A stretch of 64,000 bases of DNA from Cylindrotheca closterium (Eukaryota; Bacillariophyta; Bacillariophyceae; Bacillariales; Bacillariaceae): contig CAKOGP040000058.1 of NCBI GenBank assembly GCA_933822405.4, forward strand, positions 33,449 to 97,448, written 5' to 3'. Made by a program: the position numbers and the translations under genes. Positions 21,410 to 31,191 of the stretch are shown in pieces. The notes beneath the pieces are model-generated. The model searched no databases. It saw nothing but the letters and a program-made list of their open reading frames with translations, and was not told the DNA's origin. How positions within the stretch are numbered: position 1 is the first letter of the stretch; each line of letters opens with the position of its first letter.

Positions 21410-21593
21410 TGTGAATCTAATGGATTTCAGGTAGGATCAATATGATTATGTAGTTAAGTTATATAGAGAGATATAGTTGATGAGTTGTGATGTCAAGAGA
21501 TCCCTTCTCTTGACGTCCTTTCTTGAGGTCATTATTCATTCTCCCATCTTCCGTTAGGTCGGCGTACAGACTCTGAGTCCGAATATTCCAACA
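21410..21593 (-). repeat. 3' LTR of element 1
   Basis: 184 bp with TG...CA ends. Direct repeat of 27917-28100 with no mismatch seen by eye. Confidence 0.93.
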
Positions 21594-21604
21594 CTCCCTC
21601 TTGG
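21594..21604 (-). other. Polypurine tract of element 1
   Basis: In element orientation the purine-rich AAGAGGGAG directly precedes the 3' LTR, as expected for the plus-strand DNA primer. Confidence 0.7.
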
Positions 21605-21627
21605 GAAAGGAAGTAATGACCAAAATG

Positions 21628-24600
21628 TTACCAACCGATAAGGAGGTAGCGGAGAGCAACGAAGGTGGCGGCGTCGAGTGGTTTTGTTCCGATATCGGCC
21701 AATTGATCTTTTGTGTCGATTTTCTGAATGGAAACTTCCCCTTTGCGGACCGACTTCTTGAAGTGATGATACTTGATGTTAATGTGTTTGGTGCGTGGGC
21801 GAAGTTTGTCGGCTGTCGCGAGTTCGATTGCTCCATTATTGTCCTCGAAAGCTTTACATTTGAAAATCGGTTTGGTATAGTTGAAAGATTTGATTCTCTT
21901 TGCGAGTTCTTTGAAAAATCGGATTAAAACGAGCACAGTTCGCAGTGCCTGGGAAAGACAGATGTATTCGGCCTCCGTGGTGCTTAAAGCGATCTCTGTC
22001 TGCATCTTGGAATGTGAATAGATCAAGCAATTGTTAAACATGATATGGTAAGCTGTTCGCGATTTTGCAGTTGCTGGGTCTTCGGCGCTGTGTTTGTTGA
22101 AGCCGCCTGCAAAATCTGCGTCCGCATATACTTCAAAGCCCTTTCCAGATTTTGGCTTCATGAACATACCCTTGTCGCGTGTGTCGCGAAGGTAACAGCA
22201 GATTCTCATTACGGCATCCTCGTGGGATCTCTTGGGAAAGGCCATGAATCGTCCGACTTGAGAGACCGCAAAGATCAATTCAGGTCGCGTCGATCTTGCC
22301 AGCCAATTTAGCATTCCAATTACAGAACGGTAGTCCCAATGAAGTTGACGCGTTAGCCCACCTTCATCTTTGTGTAAAACTTTGTTTGCTGGTGTTCTGA
22401 CTTCTCGTCGTGCTCCGCGGTCCAGGTCGATGTTTACCGTTTCAAGAATGCGTTGGATCAAGGCGGGTTGGGTCAATTCTCGACCTTCGCTCGTCTTGGT
22501 CATTTTGATTCCGAGATATTCGTTCAAATCGCCTTCGTCCGTTAATTTGTACTTTTGTCCGAGCCGTTTGATGACGTCATTAATTTCGCGTCCGTTTGGA
22601 CCCATCAAAATTGCATCGTCCACATAAACGATAAAAATTGTCTCGCCCTTATAGAAGACTGCTTTGTCGACCTTCGATTGTTTGAAACCGATGTCCTTCA
22701 GCCCCTTTCGGAGAAAATCGAACCATACCTTGCCCGCCTGCTTGGCCCCGTAAAGGTTCTTCTTTAATAAAAGAACGTTTTGTTCGTTGTACTCTGACCC
22801 GTCCACATAGCATTCTCGCGGAATTTCCATGTACATTGGGCATTCAACTTCTGCTTGTGGGAATGCAAGGACAAAGTCGATCTGTCGCGTTGTCCAACCA
22901 TTCATTATAGCGAGTGTTAGTAGGCTTCGAATCGTTTCCCATGCAACAACTGGTGAATACGTATCCCAGTAATTCACGCCTTTTTCTTGTGAACTCCCAT
23001 CAATGCATAGTCGTGCCTTCCATTTGTAAATTTCGCCAGTTCCAACACGGCGTTTTCGTTTCATTGACCAAACACCTCGCATCGCTTTGTGCCCTTGTGG
23101 CATAGATTTTCTTGGAACTATCTCCCAATGACCTCCTTTCGTATGATCTTCAATTTCTTTGACCATTGCGGTGTGGAAGTGAATCCAATCTCTTTCTTTC
23201 TTCGCTTGGTGCAGGTACATTGTATCCTCATCTGCTAACGTCGCTGCAAAGGCCATTGGATTGGCAGTGATGCATTCGTCCACTAGTTCTTCTGCATGGA
23301 CTTCCCTTGCAATGACTGTCCTGTAAGAACGCAAAGTTAGTTCAAATTCAAGACGCTTTTGGTCGAGGGTACTTGCTGTGTTTTCTTCCCTGTCGTCTCT
23401 CCCTCGCTTGCGCTTTTGAGAGAGAGATTTGTGGGTCTTCAGTGCTTGGATTGTACGGGTTCCCGCATTGTCCTCCCTCTGAAGAGCTGGATGTTTGAAA
23501 GTCGCGCTATCAAGTAACGGTGTTGTTGGACCTTTGGCCTTTCGGGAGAGTCGTGGCAGCAAATTTGGGCTGGTGTCCCGTTGACTCTCCCTCATTTCTC
23601 GACCTTGGGTTTGACCTTCAGCCTTTCGGGAGGATGGAGGCAGTGAATGTGTGCTGGTGGTCCTCCGGTTCTCCCTCATTTCTCGACTTTGGGTCTGGTG
23701 GGAGAGTTGAGGCAGCAAGCTGCTGGTGTCCCTATAACTCTCCCTCTGAGGCAGCAAGTCTTTGCCGTTGTCCCTCGGATTCTCCCTCTGAGGCAGTAAA
23801 CTGGTGTCCCTCGGGGATGGCTTTCCGTTCTCCCTCTGAGGCAGCACGTTTCTGCTGGTGTCCCTCGGGTTCCCCGTTCCGCCAGTTTGAGCTAGTCTAT
23901 CTTGACCGTTACGCTCAGTTGTCGAGAGCTGTCGGCTTTGTGCTTCCAGGTGTCCTCTCTCATCAATGGTCTCTGATGTTGGAGTCGAGAGCTCGTGGCG
24001 CTTTGCTTGGAGGTGTCCTCTCTCGTCAATCGGCTCTGACGTTGGAGTTTCGGTACCACTTGACTCTGGCACCTGAGTGTGAGATATTTTTCTTCTTTTG
24101 TTTGCTTTGGGCTTCTTTGTGGATCTCTTCTCATGAATTCGAGTCAATCCCTGCCACCGTCCAATATTCTTCATTGCTGGGATGTCTGTCGTCTCGAAAC
24201 GTTCGTCGTGCGTCACATGAAATTGAGGTGAGGTCAATCCTGTGTCAGGGTTTAGAACAAGCGATACCGAATTTGCGTGTTCGCGTGAGAGGCCAAGGAA
24301 AATGCCAATTCGCGCCCTATCACACCATTTGTTTTCCAAGGAGCTTCCACTCTGTAGTTTTGGATCCAGATTGTAGATGGGACAACCAAAAGTATGGAAG
24401 ACGTTGACATTTGGTTTGTCATCAGAATCAACAAATTTTTGAAGGGCTGTCCTGTGTTCTCCCTCTCGAAGAGTGGAATTGCGGATTTGGGAAGCGTAAA
24501 CCATAGCGAAACCCCAAAGATGCGCTGTGATGGCCGCTGGCCAGTTGTGCTTTGCAAGGAGAAGCATGGAGCGAGCGGAGTCACGAAGGTCACGGATACG

Positions 24601-26031
24601 CTTCTCGGCTTTGCCATTTTGATGATGAGCATTGACTCCGCAGAAGGTGTGTGTTTGGTGTGCAGCTTTGCATGCTGCCTTGAAGGAATTATCAGCAAAA
24701 ACTCCGTTGTCGCAGTGATAGTGTTGGATGCGCACACCGTAACTGTTTGCATGGCGTTCAAACGCAAGTTTGGCTTCAAGAACTGAGTTGGCATCGTTGT
24801 ATTGGTGAAGGTGCACGTAGTCCAGGTCACTGTAGTGATCAACAAAGACTGTAGCATAATGAAATCGTGCTAGAGTGGGGTGTCCGCGAAGTTGGGGCAT
24901 CAGACCTGGGACGCTAGTGGAGCTCATGGTGTCGCCCGACACGACCGATCCAGGCTTGGTTGCTTGACGTGGAGTCTTGCGACTGCCGTCTTTCTTCTTG
25001 GAGCGATGTCGCCATTGTCGTCGGGTTGCCTTTCCAAATTGACAACGGGGGCAGAATGGGAATTCTTTGATAGTTGCGAGCCGACGATCGATGAGGCCTT
25101 CTTTGGCACTGGCTTTGAGGTGCTTGAAAGGCATGTGTCCGAGGCGGTAGTGCCATCGGAGCAAAATAGTCTTTTTATCCGTCTCATTTAGCGATGGTAG
25201 AGTTGCTTCTGGCGCTGTATCATCCCATTCACCAGTGAGGAGGGATTCAAAATTGAAATCTTCAAGGACTGCTGGTGGCTCTTCAAAGTTATCGACAAAG
25301 GTCTTGGCAAGGCTTGGTGCTGTAGTCCCGTGCAGGTCGAAAGGATCTTTTTCCTTGGGGTCGCAATCTTGACATTGTCGTTCTGATGGAGGATTGGGGT
25401 GTGTTCCGTCAGGGAGGTGCAGATCTTGGAAGGTCAAAGCTGTTGGTCGGATCCGTGCTTCTTGTGCCGTAATGTGCTGAGATTTGAGGTGTGAAGAGAA
25501 GGAAGAGTAGCCGGGCTTTGTCATCAGGAGCGGTAGGTTTGTTTCGCTGTCAAATGGGACAGTTCGGACGCAATTGTTCTCAAAACGTAGTTCCACGGTG
25601 TCACCACACACATTGAAGTTTCGGATTGGTTCCATTCCCTTTCTTTTAGTTGGACCTTGCTTTGACCATTGGCGTGGACTCAGTAAAGTCAGCTTCAGTC
25701 GTGGAGCATAGTAGGCATCGTGTATCAGGTGCTGATGCGTGTGCCCATTGTCGTCCGCGAAAACCAATTGCAGAGTGCCTTTTGCAACGATTGGGATGGA
25801 GCCAGAGGCTCCTTCCAATTTCATACCCTTCACTGGAGTCAATTTCCCAACGAAAAGGTGCCTTATGCCACCGACTGTTGAGGATGTGCAGCTGTCGACC
25901 CCAACTGGAATTGAGTCGTGTTCGAAAGTCGCGTTCATGGCTCTGCAGATGTGGGCTTGATAGCTTTTAAGATGAAGTTCTGTTTTTATATCTTCCACTG
26001 AACTCAAGTCGATTATCTGCTTGCCTTGCCG
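21628..26031 (-). CDS. copia pol: protease, integrase, reverse transcriptase, RNase H (element 1)
   Basis: The frame is open from the codon after the gag stop, and its apparent first residue at 26007 is a TTG, so no ATG of its own is evident near the start. The protease motif reads VGVDSCTSST, with Cys where Gly is usual in D-S/T-G. Integrase has the HYRLGH ... CPRC zinc knuckle and the catalytic set SGDTMS, HCDNGVF and GKAEKRI. A repeat-rich linker rich in PRDTS and LLPQRE follows. The reverse transcriptase has the KARLCIDG and YVDDAILMG motifs, and RNase H shows YADADFAG and STTEAEY. It ends in the usual KDQLADIGTKPLD. No internal stop or frameshift was found, so this should be competent if gag-pol is made. 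Confidence 0.92.
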   Translation of the reverse strand, partial: RQGKQIIDLSSVEDIKTELHLKSYQAHICRAMNATFEHDSIPVGVDSCTSSTVGGIRHLFVGKLTPVKGMKLEGASGSIPIVAKGTLQLVFADDNGHTHQHLIHDAYYAPRLKLTLLSPRQWSKQGPTKRKGMEPIRNFNVCGDTVELRFENNCVRTVPFDSETNLPLLMTKPGYSSFSSHLKSQHITAQEARIRPTALTFQDLHLPDGTHPNPPSERQCQDCDPKEKDPFDLHGTTAPSLAKTFVDNFEEPPAVLEDFNFESLLTGEWDDTAPEATLPSLNETDKKTILLRWHYRLGHMPFKHLKASAKEGLIDRRLATIKEFPFCPRCQFGKATRRQWRHRSKKKDGSRKTPRQATKPGSVVSGDTMSSTSVPGLMPQLRGHPTLARFHYATVFVDHYSDLDYVHLHQYNDANSVLEAKLAFERHANSYGVRIQHYHCDNGVFADNSFKAACKAAHQTHTFCGVNAHHQNGKAEKRIRDLRDSARSMLLLAKHNWPAAITAHLWGFAMVYASQIRNSTLREGEHRTALQKFVDSDDKPNVNVFHTFGCPIYNLDPKLQSGSSLENKWCDRARIGIFLGLSREHANSVSLVLNPDTGLTSPQFHVTHDERFETTDIPAMKNIGRWQGLTRIHEKRSTKKPKANKRRKISHTQVPESSGTETPTSEPIDERGHLQAKRHELSTPTSETIDERGHLEAQSRQLSTTERNGQDRLAQTGGTGNPRDTSRNVLPQRENGKPSPRDTSLLPQRENPRDNGKDLLPQRESYRDTSSLLPQLSHQTQSREMRENRRTTSTHSLPPSSRKAEGQTQGREMRESQRDTSPNLLPRLSRKAKGPTTPLLDSATFKHPALQREDNAGTRTIQALKTHKSLSQKRKRGRDDREENTASTLDQKRLEFELTLRSYRTVIAREVHAEELVDECITANPMAFAATLADEDTMYLHQAKKERDWIHFHTAMVKEIEDHTKGGHWEIVPRKSMPQGHKAMRGVWSMKRKRRVGTGEIYKWKARLCIDGSSQEKGVNYWDTYSPVVAWETIRSLLTLAIMNGWTTRQIDFVLAFPQAEVECPMYMEIPRECYVDGSEYNEQNVLLLKKNLYGAKQAGKVWFDFLRKGLKDIGFKQSKVDKAVFYKGETIFIVYVDDAILMGPNGREINDVIKRLGQKYKLTDEGDLNEYLGIKMTKTSEGRELTQPALIQRILETVNIDLDRGARREVRTPANKVLHKDEGGLTRQLHWDYRSVIGMLNWLARSTRPELIFAVSQVGRFMAFPKRSHEDAVMRICCYLRDTRDKGMFMKPKSGKGFEVYADADFAGGFNKHSAEDPATAKSRTAYHIMFNNCLIYSHSKMQTEIALSTTEAEYICLSQALRTVLVLIRFFKELAKRIKSFNYTKPIFKCKAFEDNNGAIELATADKLRPRTKHINIKYHHFKKSVRKGEVSIQKIDTKDQLADIGTKPLDAATFVALRYLLIGW

Positions 26032-26034
26032 TCA
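26029..26034 (-). promoter_or_regulatory. Candidate stop-codon readthrough site UGA-CGG between gag and pol
   Basis: gag ends TTC GAT TGA and the next codons CGG CAA GGC stay open in the same frame into pol. UGA followed by CGG is a recognised leaky-termination context in several plant RNA viruses. Here it is the only barrier between the two proteins. Confidence 0.55.
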
Positions 26035-27876
26035 ATCGAAACCTTCGTCCTCCAAAGCAAAATATCCATCGTCCGTCCTGCTTTCGTTGTCCGACCCGTC
26101 GTCTGAGTCGCTTGTGGTAGTGATCTCGGCCGTGAGTGCTGAGATTCGCGTCTCAAGGGCTTTCACTTTCAATCTCTTCTGTTCTTTGGTGCTAGGCTTC
26201 TTTATGGGAGTTCCAACTCCGCTGCACGTCTTGGAGTTGTGCTTTCTACCGTCGCGTGATACCGCAAGTACCATCTTCTTGTGATGCTTACACCAATTCC
26301 ATTCCCTCATGGACCCGCTTTTGTTGGCTTTCTTGATGATCTTGTCCTCATCGCCGGCTTTTGGAGGGGTAACAAGCCAGGTGTCAAAGTCCCCATTATC
26401 TTTGTCCTTGCGGCCATCGGCCTTGGGCTTCTTGCTTTGTTTGGGGTCAGTTGGAGGCTGCTTCCGCTTGCTCCCAAATTTTTGGATTTTTGCGGTGTAG
26501 TCCTTAATAATCTCCCTCTTGTCCTTCGCCTGGCTAGCCGAAAGGGACATGATCTGTTGTTTCTGTGAGGGAAGGTGCCAGAGACCCTCTGAGACAAGAT
26601 TGTTGTACTTGGTCTCTCCTTCCTTCATGAGGTCTTCGTGCGGTATTTCGGGCATGTTGTTTTTGATTGACATAAAGGCCCTGAATTCGTCTTGATCAAC
26701 TTGATTGTATCCTTGCGCGAGGGCGTTGTAGGTCATGACTTCGTTTAAGCTAGAGGAGCCTCCCATAGCTCGGATCTTGGCCTTAAGTTCGTTGAAACGT
26801 TGATTAAAAAGGATGATGCTGTTGCCATGCTCGATCGGGGACAAAGTTTGTAGGTCGTTAATTAGGAATTGTATCGTCCTCCGATTGGATGGAGAGGTTA
26901 GATTGCAGATGATCTTGAAAATCGTGGGTCCGTCGCAACGGCCCCTAATCTGAACATAATCGTCTTCACGTTGTTCAAGACGCTGCTTGAATTCGTTTGA
27001 TACAGAATCCAGGAGACACATCCCTAGGGCGTAACTCGCCTGGCGGAAATAGGTGTTCGTCCTCCATCGGCTTGTTGCAGCGGCTTGCGTTGCGACAAGG
27101 GAAATCTCGCCGTATTTTGACAGCAAATTTTTGGTCATTGCATTTTCGGTAACGTCAAAAACAGGAAGGCAGTGCATGAGGGTACAGCGGCCTTGTATAT
27201 CCTTGATCAATCGGGACAGGTCTGTGCCATCGAACTTGTTTGAAAGTGGTTGCTTTGCCTGGTTGTAGAGGCCTAGCTCGAGTTTGTTCTTGAGGTCCAG
27301 TGGTATTATGCCACGGGGATAGGCATCAAGGCCGTCTTCGTTCGGTGGAGGCAAAGGGTTTTGCACTGGTCCTGGTTGTTGCACCACTGGTGGTGCCATC
27401 GCTGCCGGCTGTTGCTGCGCCGCATGAGGTTGTTGCTGCGGTGGCATTGCGTTCCCTTGAGGTGGTGGCGGTAGTGGGTTTGCATTTAACTGCGGTAGTG
27501 CTGCCATGAGCGCTTGCATCATTTGTTGCTGACCTTGGATTAATTGCATGATCAGATGGTTGTTGGCGCCGGCGCCAGGGTTATTTTGCTGTTGTTGTGG
27601 CTGCTGTGGAGCTGGAACTTGTTGTGGCGGTTGCTGTGGAGCTGCGGCGTTGTTATTGCCTTCACCAGCTACAACGTTGTTGTTTCCTGCGCCAGCGTCG
27701 TCTCCTCCTTGCTGCGCCAGATCCATGTTGATGTCTGGGGCTGCTTCGGCTTGAGCGTCTTCTTGGTTGTCTGCTATTTCGCCTTGTCGTCGGAGTTCTG
27801 CTATTCCCTCAGCAAATCTCAAAGGTCGCCTTCTATTGGTGCGCAGGGGATTACGACGAGGAGGGTCCACTACCAT
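26032..27876 (-). CDS. copia gag (element 1)
   Basis: 614 residues from a true ATG. The N-terminus is Gln/Pro/Asn-rich. A capsid-like helical region spans about 190-450 (ending NNLVSEGLWHLPSQKQ). A zinc-binding motif WNWCKHHKKM ... HNSKTC (C-x2-H ... H-x4-C) follows, then an acidic tail. Gag packages the element RNA. It ends at a UGA in the same frame as pol. Confidence 0.88.
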   Translation of the reverse strand: MVVDPPRRNPLRTNRRRPLRFAEGIAELRRQGEIADNQEDAQAEAAPDINMDLAQQGGDDAGAGNNNVVAGEGNNNAAAPQQPPQQVPAPQQPQQQQNNPGAGANNHLIMQLIQGQQQMMQALMAALPQLNANPLPPPPQGNAMPPQQQPHAAQQQPAAMAPPVVQQPGPVQNPLPPPNEDGLDAYPRGIIPLDLKNKLELGLYNQAKQPLSNKFDGTDLSRLIKDIQGRCTLMHCLPVFDVTENAMTKNLLSKYGEISLVATQAAATSRWRTNTYFRQASYALGMCLLDSVSNEFKQRLEQREDDYVQIRGRCDGPTIFKIICNLTSPSNRRTIQFLINDLQTLSPIEHGNSIILFNQRFNELKAKIRAMGGSSSLNEVMTYNALAQGYNQVDQDEFRAFMSIKNNMPEIPHEDLMKEGETKYNNLVSEGLWHLPSQKQQIMSLSASQAKDKREIIKDYTAKIQKFGSKRKQPPTDPKQSKKPKADGRKDKDNGDFDTWLVTPPKAGDEDKIIKKANKSGSMREWNWCKHHKKMVLAVSRDGRKHNSKTCSGVGTPIKKPSTKEQKRLKVKALETRISALTAEITTTSDSDDGSDNESRTDDGYFALEDEGFD

Positions 27877-27916
27877 GTAGTTTCAATTCGATTCTATTAG
27901 ACGCAGAGGGAGCGAG

Positions 27917-28100
27917 TGTGAATCTAATGGATTTCAGGTAGGATCAATATGATTATGTAGTTAAGTTATATAGAGAGATATAGTTGATGAGTTGTGATGT
28001 CAAGAGATCCCTTCTCTTGACGTCCTTTCTTGAGGTCATTATTCATTCTCCCATCTTCCGTTAGGTCGGCGTACAGACTCTGAGTCCGAATATTCCAACA
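27917..28100 (-). repeat. 5' LTR of element 1
   Basis: 184 bp, direct repeat of the 3' LTR. It carries the element promoter. The 5' untranslated leader to the gag ATG is only about 40 bp after the LTR and should contain the primer-binding site, but I could not match it to a tRNA. Confidence 0.92.
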
Positions 28101-28105
28101 GAGAA

Positions 28106-28416
28106 AATTCATTTTCGATCCCAAATTTCACCATGACCGTGCCAAAGCCAATAAGCCAGAACCCTAATAACGGAAGAGAAACGAGCATGGAAGAATGACT
28201 ACCGGTACACAATGAAGGTCGACCTGCGGGATATACGACAGAAACGACCATAGCCTGCCGACGAATCTCATCGTCAACACGGAAAATGTGAACGAAACAC
28301 AACACGCGGCGGCACAACTCCAACTATATACACAAGACATCAGCCAAAGATTCTCACAATTATTCAAAATCAGTGAATCAATCAGCTCGAGCAGCATCAA
28401 ATCAATCAGTGCAGCC
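28106..28416 (+). promoter_or_regulatory. Promoter of GDPH copy B, abutted by element 1
   Basis: The block at about 28133-28196 (CGTGCC..., TAACGGAAGAGAAACGAGCATGGAAGAA) matches the block upstream of copy A. Element 1 ends about 30 bp before it, so anything further upstream has been pushed 6.7 kb away. Confidence 0.55.
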
Positions 28417-29743
28417 ATGAAGTTTTCTTCCGATCGTGTTTTGGCATTTTTCATGGCAATGATGGCCACATCATCGTCATTATGTTTTGGCCAAACCGCT
28501 CCGCCGGGCACCGAACAGCTTGGTCCCGATAATACTGGCTATTGCACAAACCAAGAAAATGGAAGACATGATTATGCCTTTACTCTCCAGGGAGAAACCA
28601 TCACCATTGCGGAGTGCGACCGATTGTGTCGTAGCAACAATGATCTGGACGGTCTGCGAGGATTCAGCACGTATGAGGGAGATCAAATGTGCTATTGCTG
28701 GTACGACGATGGTACTGCTCCTGGAATGGGGCTACCACCGGACGAGTGTCCACCCGGTTCCCCGTTTCATCAATGCAGAAGATGGCCTGATGGATTTGGA
28801 CCAATTGACGCTCTGATGGGCACCTTTGGATTCAATTGCTTTCGATACCTCGAGTTTCCTGTTGCTCAAGCCAATGGGGATCCTCACTGTAAGTAAACTA
28901 ACGCCAGAGAAAGACACTACGTAGTCTCTTATTCGTCTGTAACTATTCGGTCTCACTCTTCTTCTTCTTCTCGTTTCAATCACTATGACAGTCCGAACCT
29001 GGAAGAACGAACATTTCGAGTTCCATGGACAGTGCGACATTGTCATGACCAAGGTCAAGAACTTTGCCAGCAAGGACATGGATCTCGACATTCACCTTCG
29101 TACTAGCATGGTCCAATACTGGAGCTACATCAAGGCCGCTTCCATCCGTATTGGAAATGACATCCTCGAAGTTCAAGGCTCGTCGGCTGCCAAGGAAGAT
29201 GGCGAGGACAAGCGTCATCACTGGATCAATTTTGAGTACCGTGGGGATATCACTGACCTTGGTGGATTTCCGGTCACTATTAATCCTCGCAATGACAAGT
29301 ATATTATCGATCTTGATAGTGCCTACCCTGGGCAAAAGATTGAAATCAAGAACTTTAACGAATTTGTTGGAGTCAAGATTATCGGAGCTACTGAAGAATC
29401 GTTTGGCAATGCTGTCGGTATCACTGGCGATTTCAAGACTGGCAATACGTATGCGCGTGATGGTATCACATTGCTGAACGACTTCAATGAATTGGGTATG
29501 GAATGGCAAGTCTTGCCGAGCGATGGCAAGCTGTTTCACGAAATGGCTCGTCCTCAATTTCCAGAACTTTGCTACCTTCCAGAAGATCCCCGTGGGGAAC
29601 GTGCTCGTCGCTTGGATGAGTCTAATATTACCGAAGAACAAGCGGAAGCTGCTTGTGCTGGTCTCGACGATGAATTTGATCGCAAGGGATGTGTATACGA
29701 CATCCTTGCCACTCAAGACTTGAACATGGTTGGAGCGTACTAA
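28417..29743 (+). CDS. Secreted GDPH/vWD-like protein, copy B
   Basis: Exons 28417-28888 and 28992-29743 give 407 residues. The 103-bp intron (GTAAGT...GACAG) is in the same place as in copy A, after GDPH. I chose the ATG at 28417 because it opens a good signal peptide (MKFSSDRVLAFFMAMMATSS...); the frame is open further up. The cysteine-rich first module (CDRLCR, GLRGFS, CYCWYD) is clearly homologous to that of copy A but much diverged. The vWD-like exon differs from copy A by only about 17 of 250 residues. The N-terminal module carries a longer insert around DECPPGSPFHQC. Likely secreted; adhesive or extracellular-matrix role inferred. Confidence 0.82.
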
Positions 29744-31191
29744 AGTGGAGTATATTATGCTGTATATAGGCAGGCATTTGCTGTAAGCGTCGAAAGGTAC
29801 CTGTGGATCTGGCACCGTTCGACTATGATTGATCGTTCAGTGATACAGTGATACTGTAGATAATAATGATTGAGATGCAGTTTGTGTTCATATTTGCTTG
29901 ATTGTTGAGTACGCAAGAATCAAAAGCTACCTTTTACTATCTACCATCGTGTATGATTGTTCCCTTCGTTCGATCTCGCTTCACTGTAGTCTTTCACCAA
30001 CACAGTCCATTTTCACTTTTTACTTTGAGGAAAGAAAACCCTCAATGCATCAATGAGGTGAGAAAGGTTTTGATGTTTGATCAGTGCTTTATTTAATAAA
30101 AGCAAAACATATGATTTCCTATCTTCTCTTGTTTGATTAAATTATTATCATCATGTTCCAGATTTGATCAGATGAGACCGCTGAACCTGATCCATCACCG
30201 AAAAATGTTGGCTTTAAGTCACCCAAAAGCACGTCTGATGGAAGATTTTCCATGAATTCTCGTTGATGTTCGTATGTGATGTGTATACCTGTGAACCATG
30301 CAACGTTGATCTTTTTATGGAGGTTCTGCGAGCGTTATCAAATCGAAAGTCATGTCCCCGCCCATGTTCAGAAAGATCCAATAGGTCTATCAGGACAGCT
30401 GAATGTATGCCAATGTACGTGGCTTTGGAATATAATGGGCGTCTCGTCTCTGCAGAACGCCATCATCATTGTCCTACCGGTACAACATTTTATTTCCCTT
30501 ACATTTGTAGGCACAAGTCGACAGCTAGATCGTAGCTATAAAGCTTTGAAGGCGAACAAAAGAACTCTAAACTCCTGAAAAAATGTTACTGCATGCATAC
30601 TCATCCCTCCTATTGACAAGCAGTCATATGATGAAGAAGATGTTTTGATTAGTATCTATTTGCATGCTGTAGTGGAGGACATTTAGCTCAGAACACAACT
30701 TTTGTGGCTTAGACATTGGTCCTGAGAAATAGATCTATGCATGCGGAGAAACGATACCATGCAGTATCATTAGCTTCACGTTGACTCTCTCGAACACTTA
30801 CAGGTTCGCCTGTGCAATATCATTGGGTTCACGTTGATTGACTCTCTCGAACATAATATATTTCGCGAAGAATATGTGAACTCGAACCCATGCGATCAAG
30901 AAAGTCGCCAGATCGATCTCAGGACATAAAAATATGCCGTGAAACCATTGTTGGCTCTTTCGAAGACATATACTTTTTAATAAAAAAATTAGCGATCCGC
31001 CAATAGTCATTTTCATCTGGAGTCAGGTTCACGTTGACTCACTCTTCGGAATAATTGAATTTCACCATATTCACGGCGAAAATATAATCTCAGATTGACT
31101 GGAAAAATTGCTCCATCCGCAAATCCCAAATTGTTTCGCACAAAGGAAACCGCTCACAAATCAATAAGCTTCTGCAGCAAGATAGACGAAA
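29744..31191. other. Intergenic between GDPH copies B and C
   Basis: The first 130 bp match the 3' region of copy A. Between 30770 and 31045 the phrase GGTTCACGTTGACTC occurs about three times with variants, linked to CTCTCGAACA. No gene supported. Confidence 0.55.

Larger units (their letters stand above)
21408..28100 (-). mobile_element. Intact-looking Ty1/copia LTR retrotransposon (element 1)
   Basis: The element lies on the minus strand: 5' LTR 27917-28100, gag 27876-26032, pol 26031-21628, polypurine tract, 3' LTR 21410-21593. Both LTRs are 184 bp and look identical. They begin TGTTGGAATATTCGG and end ...TTCACA in element orientation. A 5-bp repeat GAGAA flanks it (21403-21407 and 28101-28105), assuming one extra TG by slippage at the left edge. 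Gene order protease-integrase-reverse transcriptase-RNase H makes it copia type. Matching LTRs mean very recent insertion. Confidence 0.93.

Noticed and set aside
23520..24407. Plus-strand open frame inside element 1
   Set aside because: Antisense to the repeat linker and integrase of pol; low-complexity serine/cysteine composition.
28976..29815. Minus-strand open frame, also seen opposite copies A and C
   Set aside because: Antisense to the vWD-like exon; its conservation in three copies only follows the sense strand.
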